A DNA stretch of 5,712 nt from Klenkia sp. (GTDB lineage: Bacteria; Actinomycetota; Actinomycetes; Mycobacteriales; Geodermatophilaceae), in contig JAOPVM010000249.1 of the NCBI GenBank assembly GCA_025966215.1, forward strand, positions 1 through 5,712. The letters are read 5' to 3'. The position numbers were made by a program, and so were the translations under genes. Numbering within the stretch: position 1 is the first letter of the stretch; each line of letters starts with the position of its first letter. Under the pieces are notes generated by a model. It was given only the letters and a program-made list of their open reading frames with translations. It did no database searches and was not told the origin of the DNA. Below are positions 1-5,063 of the stretch, piece after piece.

Positions 1-267
1 GTCGAGGAGGACGTGCACGTCGTCGGGCTGTCGGTGCTCTCGGGCTCGCACCTGCAGGTGGTGCCGGCCGTGCTCGCCGGCCTGCGCGAGGCCGGGCTGG
101 ACGACGTCCCCGTGGTGGTGGGCGGGATCGTGCCCGACGCCGACGCGCGGGCCCTGCGCGAGCAGGGCGTGGCCCGGGTGTTCACCCCGAAGGACTTCGG
201 GATGACCGACATCATGGGCCAGATCGTCGACGTCGTCCGCGAGGCCAACGAGCTCAGCGCGAGCTGA
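1..267 (+). CDS. meaA: C-terminal part of B12-dependent acyl-CoA mutase, ethylmalonyl-CoA mutase (MeaA)-like; 5' end outside window
   Basis: The frame is open from base 1 and ends at TGA 265-267, giving the last 88 residues of a longer protein. This is the back half of a cobalamin-binding domain. It shows the SxL segment in GLSVLSGSHL and the later VVVGG motif, both of which line the nucleotide-tail pocket of B12 in this fold. The DxHxxG histidine motif would lie upstream, outside the window. Two details favour ethylmalonyl-CoA mutase/MeaA over methylmalonyl-CoA mutase: SGSH where methylmalonyl-CoA mutase has AAGH, and the tail motif FTPKDF followed by an amphipathic helix. Ethylmalonyl-CoA mutase converts ethylmalonyl-CoA to methylsuccinyl-CoA in the cytosolic ethylmalonyl-CoA pathway. 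A separate small B12-binding subunit of a related mutase is the main alternative. The last 14 bp overlap the end of the opposite-strand DUF2071 gene. Family call is firm; subfamily rests on remembered motifs. Confidence 0.8.
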   Translation, partial: VEEDVHVVGLSVLSGSHLQVVPAVLAGLREAGLDDVPVVVGGIVPDADARALREQGVARVFTPKDFGMTDIMGQIVDVVREANELSAS

Positions 268-269
268 GC
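252..269. terminator. Palindromic stem-loop at convergent gene ends, candidate bidirectional terminator
   Basis: A perfect 7-bp inverted repeat, GCTCAGC (252-258) and GCTGAGC (263-269), encloses the 4-nt loop GCGA. Read on the plus strand this is a GNRA-type tetraloop, which is unusually stable in RNA. The plus-strand stop TGA (265-267) and the minus-strand stop TGA (256-254) sit at mirror positions on the two arms. There is no T-run, which is common for high-GC actinobacterial terminators. The terminator role is inferred from position and symmetry. Confidence 0.4.
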
Positions 270-982
270 CAGCCGAAGCGGACGTCGACGCCGGGGGAGA
301 ACAGCACGCTGTCCGGGGCCCCGGTGACCGGGAGCCCGGCGGCCGCGGTCAGCGACTCGTCGAGCTCGACCAGCTCGGCGCGGTGCAGCGGCCACCGCGG
401 GTGCTCGTTGGCCCAGTAGGCGGTGCGGCCGAAGAACGGCTCGTGCAGCCCCCAGCGGGCGGTCACGAACTGCTCGACCGGGCCGGGGTCGGTGATCGGC
501 TCGCCGACCCGCACGGTGATGGCGCTGTGCGCGCTCCTCGGGCCGGGCCACCGGCGCAAGGAGGTGTACCGGCGGAGGTCGCCGTCCCGGGTCACCCGCA
601 TCCGGGCGTAGACGTAGGGCAGCCGCGCGGCCCAGCGGGCGGCGGCCACCGGGAGCAGCCGGTCGGCCTCCAGCGAGGCGAAGACGACCCCGCGCCGGCC
701 CCGCTCGTCGACGGAGTACAGCCGCACGTTGGTCTCGGCGAACGACCCCAGGTAGGGCAGCCCGGGCAGGCCGAGGAAGCCGATCCGGCGCATCCGGAAC
801 GGGATCAGCCCGACGTAGGTGACCCCGTCCAGGGTGTCGGGCACGGTGCCGGCCGGCAGGTGCGGGGCGACCAGCGCCGGGTCGACCGCCCAGTGCAGGA
901 ACGCCAGGTCGCGCCAACCCTGGGTGAACAGGGTGCGCTCGACCGGGCGGGGGGTCGTGGTGGTGACGGGTTCGGACTGCAC
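254..982 (-). CDS. DUF2071 family protein (YqjF-like)
   Basis: This 242-residue protein reads over its full length as DUF2071, a family of unknown biochemical function thought to share the acetoacetate decarboxylase-like fold. The order of conserved segments is: QGWRDLAFLHWAVDP (about 21-35); HLPAGTVPDTLDGVTYVGLIPFRM (about 41-64); the strand with ETNVRLYSVDERGRRGVVFASLEADR (about 83-108), containing the typical E-x-N-x-R; and the C-terminal HPRWPLHRAEL (about 194-204). No signal peptide or membrane segment is evident, so it is probably cytosolic. GTG at 982-980 is chosen because it is the only start codon close enough to cover the N-terminal family motif; the ribosome site before it is weak. 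It is divergent from the crotonase gene across 63 bp and overlaps the mutase tail to tail. Its substrate is unknown. The family call is strong. Confidence 0.88.
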   Translation of the reverse strand: MQSEPVTTTTPRPVERTLFTQGWRDLAFLHWAVDPALVAPHLPAGTVPDTLDGVTYVGLIPFRMRRIGFLGLPGLPYLGSFAETNVRLYSVDERGRRGVVFASLEADRLLPVAAARWAARLPYVYARMRVTRDGDLRRYTSLRRWPGPRSAHSAITVRVGEPITDPGPVEQFVTARWGLHEPFFGRTAYWANEHPRWPLHRAELVELDESLTAAAGLPVTGAPDSVLFSPGVDVRFGWLSSR

Positions 983-983
983 C

Positions 984-1015
984 TGTCGAGGATGCCCCCG
1001 ACGGCGGACTCGACA
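984..1015. promoter_or_regulatory. Spaced inverted repeat in the divergent intergenic region, possible operator
   Basis: TGTCGAG (984-990) is matched by its exact reverse complement CTCGACA (1009-1015), with 18 nt between the arms. The pair occupies half of the 63-bp gap between the divergent DUF2071 and crotonase starts, where both promoters must lie. The spacing would place two half-sites on nearby DNA faces, as for a dimeric regulator. A 7-bp match in a GC-rich gap can occur by chance, and no -10 or -35 hexamers are clear here. Confidence 0.2.
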
Positions 1016-1045
1016 CGGCCTCCGGGGCGTGGTGTGGTCGGTCAC

Positions 1046-1819
1046 ATGACCACCGAGGGTGCGCCGCGGGTGGAGCGGCACGAGGACGTCGTCACCATCA
1101 CCATGACGCGACCGGCCAAGCGGAACGCGCTGTCCCGGGAGCACCTGACCCAGCTGCTGGCCGCGGTCACCGAGGTGGGCGCCTCGGACGCGACCGGCAT
1201 CGTCCTCGCCGCCGAGGGGCCGGTCTTCAGCGCCGGGCACGACTTCGCCGACGTCGCCGGGCAGCCGCTGGCCGACGTCCGCTCCCTGCTGGTGCTGTGC
1301 ACCGAGCTGATGCAGACCCTGCACGAGGTGCCCCAGGTGGTGCTGGCCCGGGTGCACGCACTGGCGACGGCGGCCGGTGCCCAGCTGGTGGCCTCCTGCG
1401 ACCTGGCGGTGGCCGCGGAGTCCGCCGGTTTCGCCGCCCCCGGTGGGAAGGGCGGCTGGTTCTGCCACACCCCGATGGTCGCGATCGCCCGGGACGTGGG
1501 CCGCAAGCGGGCGATGGAGCTCGCGCTGACCGGGGACGTGATCGACGCCCGGACGGCGCTGGACTGGGGTCTGGTGAACCGCGTCGTGCCCGACGAGCAG
1601 CTCGACGACGCCGTGGCCGACCTGATGGCCCGGGCCACCCGCGGCTCGCGGGCGTCCAAGGCCTGGGGCAAGCAGACGATGTACGCCCAGCTCGACCGGC
1701 CGGAGCGCGATGCCTACACCCAGGCCGTCGAGGTGATGGCCGCGGCCTCCCAGCTCGACGGTGCTCGTGAGGGCATGGCCGCCTTCCTGGGCAAGCGCCA
1801 CGCGGTCTGGACCGACTGA
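1046..1819 (+). CDS. Crotonase-fold protein, ECHDC3-type enoyl-CoA hydratase/isomerase family, atypical active site
   Basis: This 257-residue protein has the usual length of the crotonase superfamily. The CoA-binding and oxyanion-hole segment is [10 protein letters not shown] (61-70). The second oxyanion segment is [20 protein letters not shown] (104-123), followed by the long helix region [31 protein letters not shown] (152-182). The sequence around [16 protein letters not shown] and [15 protein letters not shown] is close to the ECHDC3 subfamily, not to classical EchA. The two glutamates that activate water in enoyl-CoA hydratase (rat Glu144 and Glu164) align with Gln113 and Gly133, so ordinary hydration of crotonyl-CoA is doubtful; isomerase, thioesterase or non-catalytic CoA binding are possible. 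ATG 1046 is preferred; an in-frame GTG four codons earlier (1034) is possible. NucS follows 40 bp downstream on the same strand. The fold is certain; the reaction is unknown. Confidence 0.92.
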   Translation: MTTEGAPRVERHEDVVTITMTRPAKRNALSREHLTQLLAAVTEVGASDATGIVLAAEGPVFSAGHDFADVAGQPLADVRSLLVLCTELMQTLHEVPQVVLARVHALATAAGAQLVASCDLAVAAESAGFAAPGGKGGWFCHTPMVAIARDVGRKRAMELALTGDVIDARTALDWGLVNRVVPDEQLDDAVADLMARATRGSRASKAWGKQTMYAQLDRPERDAYTQAVEVMAAASQLDGAREGMAAFLGKRHAVWTD

Positions 1820-1845
1820 GCCGGTCGGACGTGTCGTGGGCGCGG

Positions 1846-1851
1846 TAGCGT
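1846..1851 (+). promoter_or_regulatory. Candidate -10 element of nucS (TAGCGT), probably leaderless
   Basis: TAGCGT fits the actinobacterial TANNNT -10 pattern and ends 8 nt before the GTG start of nucS. There is no convincing ribosome-binding site between them. This arrangement suggests transcription starting at or next to the GTG, giving a leaderless mRNA, and an nucS promoter separate from the crotonase gene. The spacing is 1-2 nt longer than ideal and no good -35 is seen. Confidence 0.4.
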
Positions 1852-1859
1852 CGGCGCCC

Positions 1860-2531
1860 GTGCGTCTGGTCATCGCGAAGTGCTCCGTGGACTACGTCGG
1901 TCGGCTCACCGCCCACCTGCCGCTGGCCACCCGTCTGCTCCTGGTGAAGGCCGACGGGTCGGTGTCGGTGCACGCCGACGACCGGGCCTACAAGCCGCTG
2001 AACTGGATGAGTCCGCCGTGCTCCCTCAAGGACGAGCTGGTGGACGGCGCGGGCACCTGGACGGTCACCAACAAGGCCGGTGAGCAGCTCATCGTCACCA
2101 TCGAGTCGGTGGTGCACGACGTCAAGCACGAGCTGGGGCCCGACCCCGGGCTGCAGAAGGACGGCGTGGAGGCCGAGCTGCAGCGCCTGCTCGCCCTGCA
2201 CGTGGAGACCTTCGGCGCCGGCTGGTCGCTGGTGCGCCGGGAGTACCCCACCGCCATCGGCCCGGTCGACCTGCTCTGCCGGGACGCCGGGGGCGCCGTG
2301 GTCGCCGTGGAGATCAAGCGCCGCGGGGAGATCGACGGCGTGGAGCAGCTGACCCGCTACCTCGAGCTGCTCAACCGCGACCCGCTGCTGGCCCCGGTCA
2401 AGGGCGTCTTCGCCGCCCAGGAGATCAAGCCGCAGGCCCGGGTGCTGGCCGCCGACCGCGGGATCGACTGCCTCACCGTCGACTACGCCGTGCTGAAGGG
2501 GACCGACGACCCGTCCGCCCGGCTGTTCTGA
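1860..2531 (+). CDS. nucS: Mismatch-specific endonuclease NucS (EndoMS)
   Basis: This 223-residue protein is close in length and sequence to mycobacterial NucS (226 residues). NucS cuts both strands at mismatches such as G-T, G-G and T-T and provides the non-canonical mismatch repair of Actinobacteria without MutS/MutL. The N-terminal dimerisation and DNA-binding domain starts at [21 protein letters not shown] and contains [14 protein letters not shown] (40-53), with Arg42 and Trp49. The C-terminal RecB-like nuclease domain has RREY (126-129), the metal ligand Asp137 in GPVDLL, Glu151 and Lys153 in VEIKRR, and [12 protein letters not shown] (160-171) with Gln163. The extreme C-terminus, ARLF, matches the conserved end that in homologues contacts the beta sliding clamp. 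GTG 1860 is chosen because homologues begin at this V/M-R-L-V-I-A point. All expected catalytic residues are present, so the enzyme should be active. Confidence 0.97.
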   Translation: MRLVIAKCSVDYVGRLTAHLPLATRLLLVKADGSVSVHADDRAYKPLNWMSPPCSLKDELVDGAGTWTVTNKAGEQLIVTIESVVHDVKHELGPDPGLQKDGVEAELQRLLALHVETFGAGWSLVRREYPTAIGPVDLLCRDAGGAVVAVEIKRRGEIDGVEQLTRYLELLNRDPLLAPVKGVFAAQEIKPQARVLAADRGIDCLTVDYAVLKGTDDPSARLF

Positions 2532-2555
2532 CGGCCGAGGACGACCGGGGCCTGG

Positions 2556-2720
2556 GTGCCGCGCCGGTCGGCGGTGCGGATGCTCGGCCCGGGGACCGGG
2601 TGCCTGGGCTCGGTCCCCCTGGTGTTCGGGGTGTCCTTCCTGCCCGTCGTGGGCTGGCGGGCCGCCACCGGCACGCCGGTGCTCCGGCTGGACCGCTGCG
2701 CAGGGCCGACCACCGGGTGA
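2556..2720 (+). CDS. Doubtful small ORF, 54 residues, one possible membrane segment
   Basis: A GTG-started frame begins 24 bp after nucS and gives 54 residues that I do not recognise. The N-terminus is basic (PRRSAVR) and is followed by a hydrophobic stretch around residues 14-34 (GTGCLGSVPLVFGVSFLPVV), as in a small single-span membrane protein. An internal ATG at 2580 is an alternative start. All but one sense codon end in G or C, which is compatible with coding but not decisive in such GC-rich DNA. The stop TGA overlaps a downstream GTG as GTGA (2717-2720). A strong stem-loop lies inside it. It may be spurious. Confidence 0.25.
   Translation: MPRRSAVRMLGPGTGCLGSVPLVFGVSFLPVVGWRAATGTPVLRLDRCAGPTTG
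2591..2618 (+). terminator. Strong stem-loop downstream of nucS, candidate terminator
   Basis: GGGGACCG (2591-2598) pairs perfectly with CGGTCCCC (2611-2618). A further G-C and G-U pair shortens the loop to about 8 nt. It lies 60 nt after the nucS stop on the transcript strand and has no U-tract, so it would be a tail-less actinobacterial type terminator or a processing barrier. Because it lies within a doubtful small ORF, either the ORF is not real or the hairpin acts otherwise. Confidence 0.4.
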
Positions 2721-2878
2721 CCGGGGGACCGACCGTGCACGTCCCCTCCGGCTACCCGATCCCCGCGCAGGTGCTGGCCGCCTGGACGGACGAGGTGCGC
2801 GCGCTGGGCCGCACCGCCGCAGCAGCGACCTCGGCCCTGGTGACCCCCCTCACCGGGCGAGACGTTACCGACGGGTAA
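2717..2878 (+). CDS. Doubtful small ORF, 53 residues, overlapping the preceding frame by GTGA
   Basis: This frame starts at GTG 2717, overlapping the TGA of the previous small ORF, the classic layout of translational coupling. The product is unrecognised. Its middle (SGYPIPAQVLAAWTDEVRALGRTAAAATSALV) looks like an amphipathic alanine-rich helix. About 90 percent of codons end in G or C, less than the neighbours. A second GTG at 2735 is also possible. The end runs into the palindrome at 2864-2879, which supplies its TAA stop, arguing that at least the tail is regulatory rather than coding. The two small frames could also be one gene broken by a frameshift. Confidence 0.2.
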   Translation: MTGGPTVHVPSGYPIPAQVLAAWTDEVRALGRTAAAATSALVTPLTGRDVTDG

Positions 2879-2879
2879 C
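2864..2879. promoter_or_regulatory. Perfect palindrome GTTACC-GACG-GGTAAC, candidate operator
   Basis: Six-base arms GTTACC and GGTAAC are exact reverse complements around a 4-bp spacer, centred 76 bp before the GTG of the tandem 3-hydroxybutyryl-CoA dehydrogenase. The site overlaps the probable -35 region of that gene, the expected place for a repressor. TTACC-N4-GGTAA symmetry resembles TetR-family operators near actinobacterial acyl-CoA metabolism genes, from memory and not checked. The regulator itself is not encoded in this window. The palindrome is certain; the role is inferred. Confidence 0.55.
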
Positions 2880-2894
2880 AAGATCTGGCAGACT
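2865..2894 (+). promoter_or_regulatory. Candidate promoter of the dehydrogenase gene
   Basis: TTACCG (2865-2870) as a -35 and CAGACT (2889-2894) as a -10 are separated by 18 bp. TG at 2886-2887, one base before the -10, would make it an extended -10 promoter. The surrounding A/T-containing patch, AACAAGATCT, is unusual in this GC-rich window. The -35 lies inside the palindrome, so operator binding would block RNA polymerase. Transcription would begin near 2900, leaving a leader of about 45 nt with a ribosome site. Confidence 0.35.
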
Positions 2895-2933
2895 CCGTCG
2901 GCACGGGCTGCGACGACGAGGTCGCGCCGTGAC

Positions 2934-2940
2934 GAGGGAG
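2934..2940 (+). promoter_or_regulatory. Ribosome-binding site GAGGGAG deciding the GTG start at 2948
   Basis: The purine-rich GAGGGAG ends 7 nt before GTG 2948-2950, suitable spacing for a Shine-Dalgarno site. It supports GTG 2948 as the start of the tandem dehydrogenase, in agreement with the Rossmann motif beginning at residue 8. Confidence 0.6.
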
Positions 2941-2947
2941 TGGCACC

Positions 2948-4729
2948 GTGGCCAGAGAACTCAGCGAGGTCGGCGTCGTCGGACTGGGCACCATGGGTGC
3001 CGGGATCGTCGAGGTGCTGGCCCGGGCCGGACTCCAGGTCACGGCCGTGGAGATCGACGACGTGGCGCTGGAGCGTGGCCGGGCCCACGTGCAGCAGTCC
3101 ACCGACAAGGCCGTCGAACGCGGCAAGCTCGACTCCGCCGACCAGGCCGCGATGCTGGACCGGGTCCGCTTCACCACCTCCCTGGCCGACCTCGCGCAGG
3201 CCGAGCTCGTGGTGGAGGCCGTGCCCGAGCGGATGGAGCTCAAGACCGCGCTGTTCGCCGAGCTCGACGGCATCTGCCCGCCGGACACCATCCTGGCCAC
3301 GAACACCTCGAGCCTGTCGGTGACCGAGCTGTCGGTGGCCACCGGCCGGCCGAGCAAGGTCGTCGGGATGCACTTCTTCAACCCGGCGCCGGTGATGAAG
3401 CTCGTCGAGATCGTCCGCACGGTGGTCACCGAGCCCGCGGTCGTCGAGGACGTCGAGGCGCTCGCCGCCCGGCTGGGCAAGACCGACGTGACCATCGGGG
3501 ACAAGGCCGGCTTCATCGCCAACGCGCTGCTCTTCGGCTACCTCAACCACGCTGTCTCGATGCTGGAGAGCCGGTACGCCAGCCGGGAGGACGTCGACGC
3601 GGCCATGCGGCTGGGCTGCGGCCTCCCGATGGGCCCGCTGGCGCTGATGGACCTGATCGGCATCGACACCGCCTACGAGATCCTGGACACGATGTACCGG
3701 CAGTCCCGGGACCGGCTGCACGCCCCGGCGCCGATGATCAAGCAGATGATGACCGCCGGTCTGCTGGGCCGGAAGTCCGGCCGTGGCTTCTACACCTACG
3801 CCGGACGGGACTCCGCCGACGTGGTGCCCGACGCGGCCACCCCGGCCGAGGGCGGTGCGGCCGAGGGTGCCCGTCCGGTGCGCCGGGTCGGCGTCGTCGG
3901 GTCCGGGACGATGGCCACCGGGATGATCGAGGTCTTCGCCAAGGGGGGCTTCGAGACCCTGTTCGTCGCCCGCACCCCCGAGAAGGTCGAGGCGGTGCAG
4001 AAGGCGCTGGCCAAGAGCCTGGACAAGCAGGTCGTCCGGGGCCGGCTCGACGAGGCCACCCGTGACGAGGTGCTGGGCCGGGTCACCGGCAGCACCGCGC
4101 TGGACGACCTGGCCGACGTCGACCTGGTGGTCGAGGCCGTCGTCGAGTCGCTGGCGGTCAAGCAGACCCTCTTCGCGGCGCTGGGCGAGATCTGCAAGCC
4201 CGAGGCGGTGCTCGCCACCACCACCTCGAGCCTGCCGGTCATCGAGTGCGCCAAGGCCAGCGAGCGGCCCGGCGACGTCGTCGGGCTGCACTTCTTCAAC
4301 CCGGCGCCGGTGATGAAGCTGGTGGAGGTGGTCTCCACCATCGCCACCGCCCCCGACGTCGCGGCCACCGCGCACGCCGTCTGCGCCCAGCTGGGCAAGC
4401 ACGCGGTGTCCTGCACCGACCGAGCCGGGTTCATCGTCAACGCGCTGCTGTTCCCCTACCTCAACGACGCGGTCAAGATGCTGCAGGCGCACTACGCCAG
4501 CGCCGACGACATCGACGCCGCGATGAAGGTCGGCTGCGGCTACCCGATGGGCCCCTTCGAGCTGCTGGACGTCGTGGGCCTGGACGTGTCACTGGCCATC
4601 GAGAGGGAGCTCTACACCGAGTTCCGCGAGCCCGGGTTCGCCCCCGCCCCGCTGCTGGAGCACCTGGTCACCGCCGGCTACCTGGGCCGCAAGACCGGGC
4701 GGGGCTTCCGCGACCACACGGCCCGCTGA
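2948..4729 (+). CDS. Tandem-duplicated 3-hydroxybutyryl-CoA dehydrogenase (two complete 3HCDH units)
   Basis: The 593-residue protein holds two full-length copies of a unit that normally makes a protein of about 282 residues. It should interconvert acetoacetyl-CoA and 3-hydroxybutyryl-CoA in the cytosol, for beta-oxidation, polyhydroxybutyrate turnover or the ethylmalonyl-CoA pathway. Unit 1 (about 6-286) has the dinucleotide motif GLGTMG (12-17), VVEAVPE (88-94), NTSSL (119-123), HFFNPAPVMKLVE with His142 and Glu154, and Asn192. Unit 2 (about 312-590) has GSGTMA (318-323), VVEAVVE (394-400), TTSSL (425-429), His448, Glu460 and Asn498. An Ala/Glu/Gly-rich linker (about 287-311) joins them, and equivalent residues are offset by 306. 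Both C-terminal helical domains end in LGRK(S/T)GRGF. Unit 2 has lost the acidic residue at the end of the second Rossmann strand (Glu35 becomes Ala341, then Arg342), hinting at a changed cofactor. Two-unit proteins of this size are known in Actinobacteria. Confidence 0.95.
   Translation: MARELSEVGVVGLGTMGAGIVEVLARAGLQVTAVEIDDVALERGRAHVQQSTDKAVERGKLDSADQAAMLDRVRFTTSLADLAQAELVVEAVPERMELKTALFAELDGICPPDTILATNTSSLSVTELSVATGRPSKVVGMHFFNPAPVMKLVEIVRTVVTEPAVVEDVEALAARLGKTDVTIGDKAGFIANALLFGYLNHAVSMLESRYASREDVDAAMRLGCGLPMGPLALMDLIGIDTAYEILDTMYRQSRDRLHAPAPMIKQMMTAGLLGRKSGRGFYTYAGRDSADVVPDAATPAEGGAAEGARPVRRVGVVGSGTMATGMIEVFAKGGFETLFVARTPEKVEAVQKALAKSLDKQVVRGRLDEATRDEVLGRVTGSTALDDLADVDLVVEAVVESLAVKQTLFAALGEICKPEAVLATTTSSLPVIECAKASERPGDVVGLHFFNPAPVMKLVEVVSTIATAPDVAATAHAVCAQLGKHAVSCTDRAGFIVNALLFPYLNDAVKMLQAHYASADDIDAAMKVGCGYPMGPFELLDVVGLDVSLAIERELYTEFREPGFAPAPLLEHLVTAGYLGRKTGRGFRDHTAR
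3369..3402 (+). repeat. Internal direct repeat, copy 1 (catalytic His/Glu motif of unit 1)
   Basis: These 34 bases are identical to 4287-4320 and encode the HFFNPAPVMK region. The 918-bp offset equals the 306-codon unit length. The match reflects duplication of the dehydrogenase unit plus strong amino-acid conservation, possibly with gene conversion, since most of the rest of the two units has diverged. Confidence 0.9.
4287..4320 (+). repeat. Internal direct repeat, copy 2 (catalytic His/Glu motif of unit 2)
   Basis: This is the second exact copy of the 34-base block at 3369-3402, covering codons for the same motif in unit 2. Identity stops directly at both edges, where synonymous or conservative changes resume. 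Confidence 0.9.
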
Positions 4730-4741
4730 GGGGCGCGCCGG

Positions 4742-4747
4742 TACCGT
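4742..4747 (+). promoter_or_regulatory. Candidate -10 element (TACCGT) for the Cys/His-rich protein
   Basis: TACCGT fits TANNNT and lies 10 nt before ATG 4758 in a 28-bp gap after the dehydrogenase, with no clear ribosome site. The layout resembles that before nucS and suggests a leaderless or very short-leader transcript. The distance is longer than ideal and read-through from the dehydrogenase is equally possible. Confidence 0.3.
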
Positions 4748-4757
4748 CGTCCCCGAC

Positions 4758-5063
4758 ATGGGCAGGGGACGGCGGCGGCCGCACGCGACCGGGCGGCCTC
4801 CGCTCACCCGACCCGAACCCGTCGAGAGCGCGGGCGACGGCGACTGGGTGGTGCGCCCGGTCAGCGGGTCGGCGAGCACCCGCACCTACCGGTGCCCCGG
4901 GTGCGACCAGGAGATCCGGCCGGGGACCCCGCACGTGGTGACCTGGCCGGTCTACGCACGGGACTCCGACCTGGACCCCTGGGACACCGAGTCCTCGGTG
5001 GACTGGCGGCGGCACTGGCACACGGTCTGCTGGCGCTCCCGGGACCGCCGCCGACGGCTCTAG
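4758..5063 (+). CDS. Small Cys/His-rich, probably zinc-binding protein (actinobacterial family often named ATP/GTP-binding protein)
   Basis: This 101-residue protein has a basic, low-complexity N-terminus (about 1-20) followed by a compact domain. The core is YRCPGCDQEI with Cys46 and Cys49, then PGTPHVV with His59, and a C-terminal HWHTVCW with His86, His88 and Cys91. The CxxC plus HxxC spacing is typical of a single zinc site such as a treble clef or zinc ribbon. Similar proteins of about 100 residues with YRCPGCDQEI are widespread in Actinobacteria and are often labelled ATP/GTP-binding protein, but no Walker A motif is present, so I would not accept that name as a function. No signal peptide is seen. 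Nucleic-acid binding is plausible from the basic ends (inference). The stop codon shares CTAG with the sortase stop. Confidence 0.82.
   Translation: MGRGRRRPHATGRPPLTRPEPVESAGDGDWVVRPVSGSASTRTYRCPGCDQEIRPGTPHVVTWPVYARDSDLDPWDTESSVDWRRHWHTVCWRSRDRRRRL
5060..5063. other. Shared palindromic CTAG carrying both convergent stop codons
   Basis: TAG at 5061-5063 ends the plus-strand Cys/His-rich gene, and TAG read on the minus strand at 5062-5060 ends the sortase gene. The two genes therefore overlap by 4 bp with no intergenic space, and no strong hairpin surrounds the junction. CTAG is generally under-represented in bacterial genomes. Confidence 0.95.

Noticed and set aside
383..1045. In-frame upstream extension of the crotonase frame
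   Set aside because: It is antisense to DUF2071 and has no family resemblance; the crotonase fold begins just after ATG 1046.
254..1873. Long minus-strand open frame (539 codons) extending upstream of DUF2071
   Set aside because: Only the last 242 codons resemble a protein family. The upstream part is antisense to the crotonase gene and is low-complexity Gly/Arg/His-rich, the usual shadow in GC-rich DNA.
2929..4065. Plus-strand frame of 378 codons shifted relative to the dehydrogenase
   Set aside because: The composition is Arg/Gly/Pro-rich with no motif, an out-of-frame reading of the real gene.
2483..4492. Minus-strand open frame of 669 codons opposite the tandem dehydrogenase
   Set aside because: The product is His/Gly/Arg/Asp-rich low complexity and is antisense to a well-supported gene with conserved catalytic motifs. 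Its internal periodicity only mirrors the duplicated units.
4739..4746. 8-bp palindrome CGGTACCG before the Cys/His-rich gene
   Set aside because: It is too short to distinguish from chance in GC-rich DNA, and it is already covered by the -10 candidate there.
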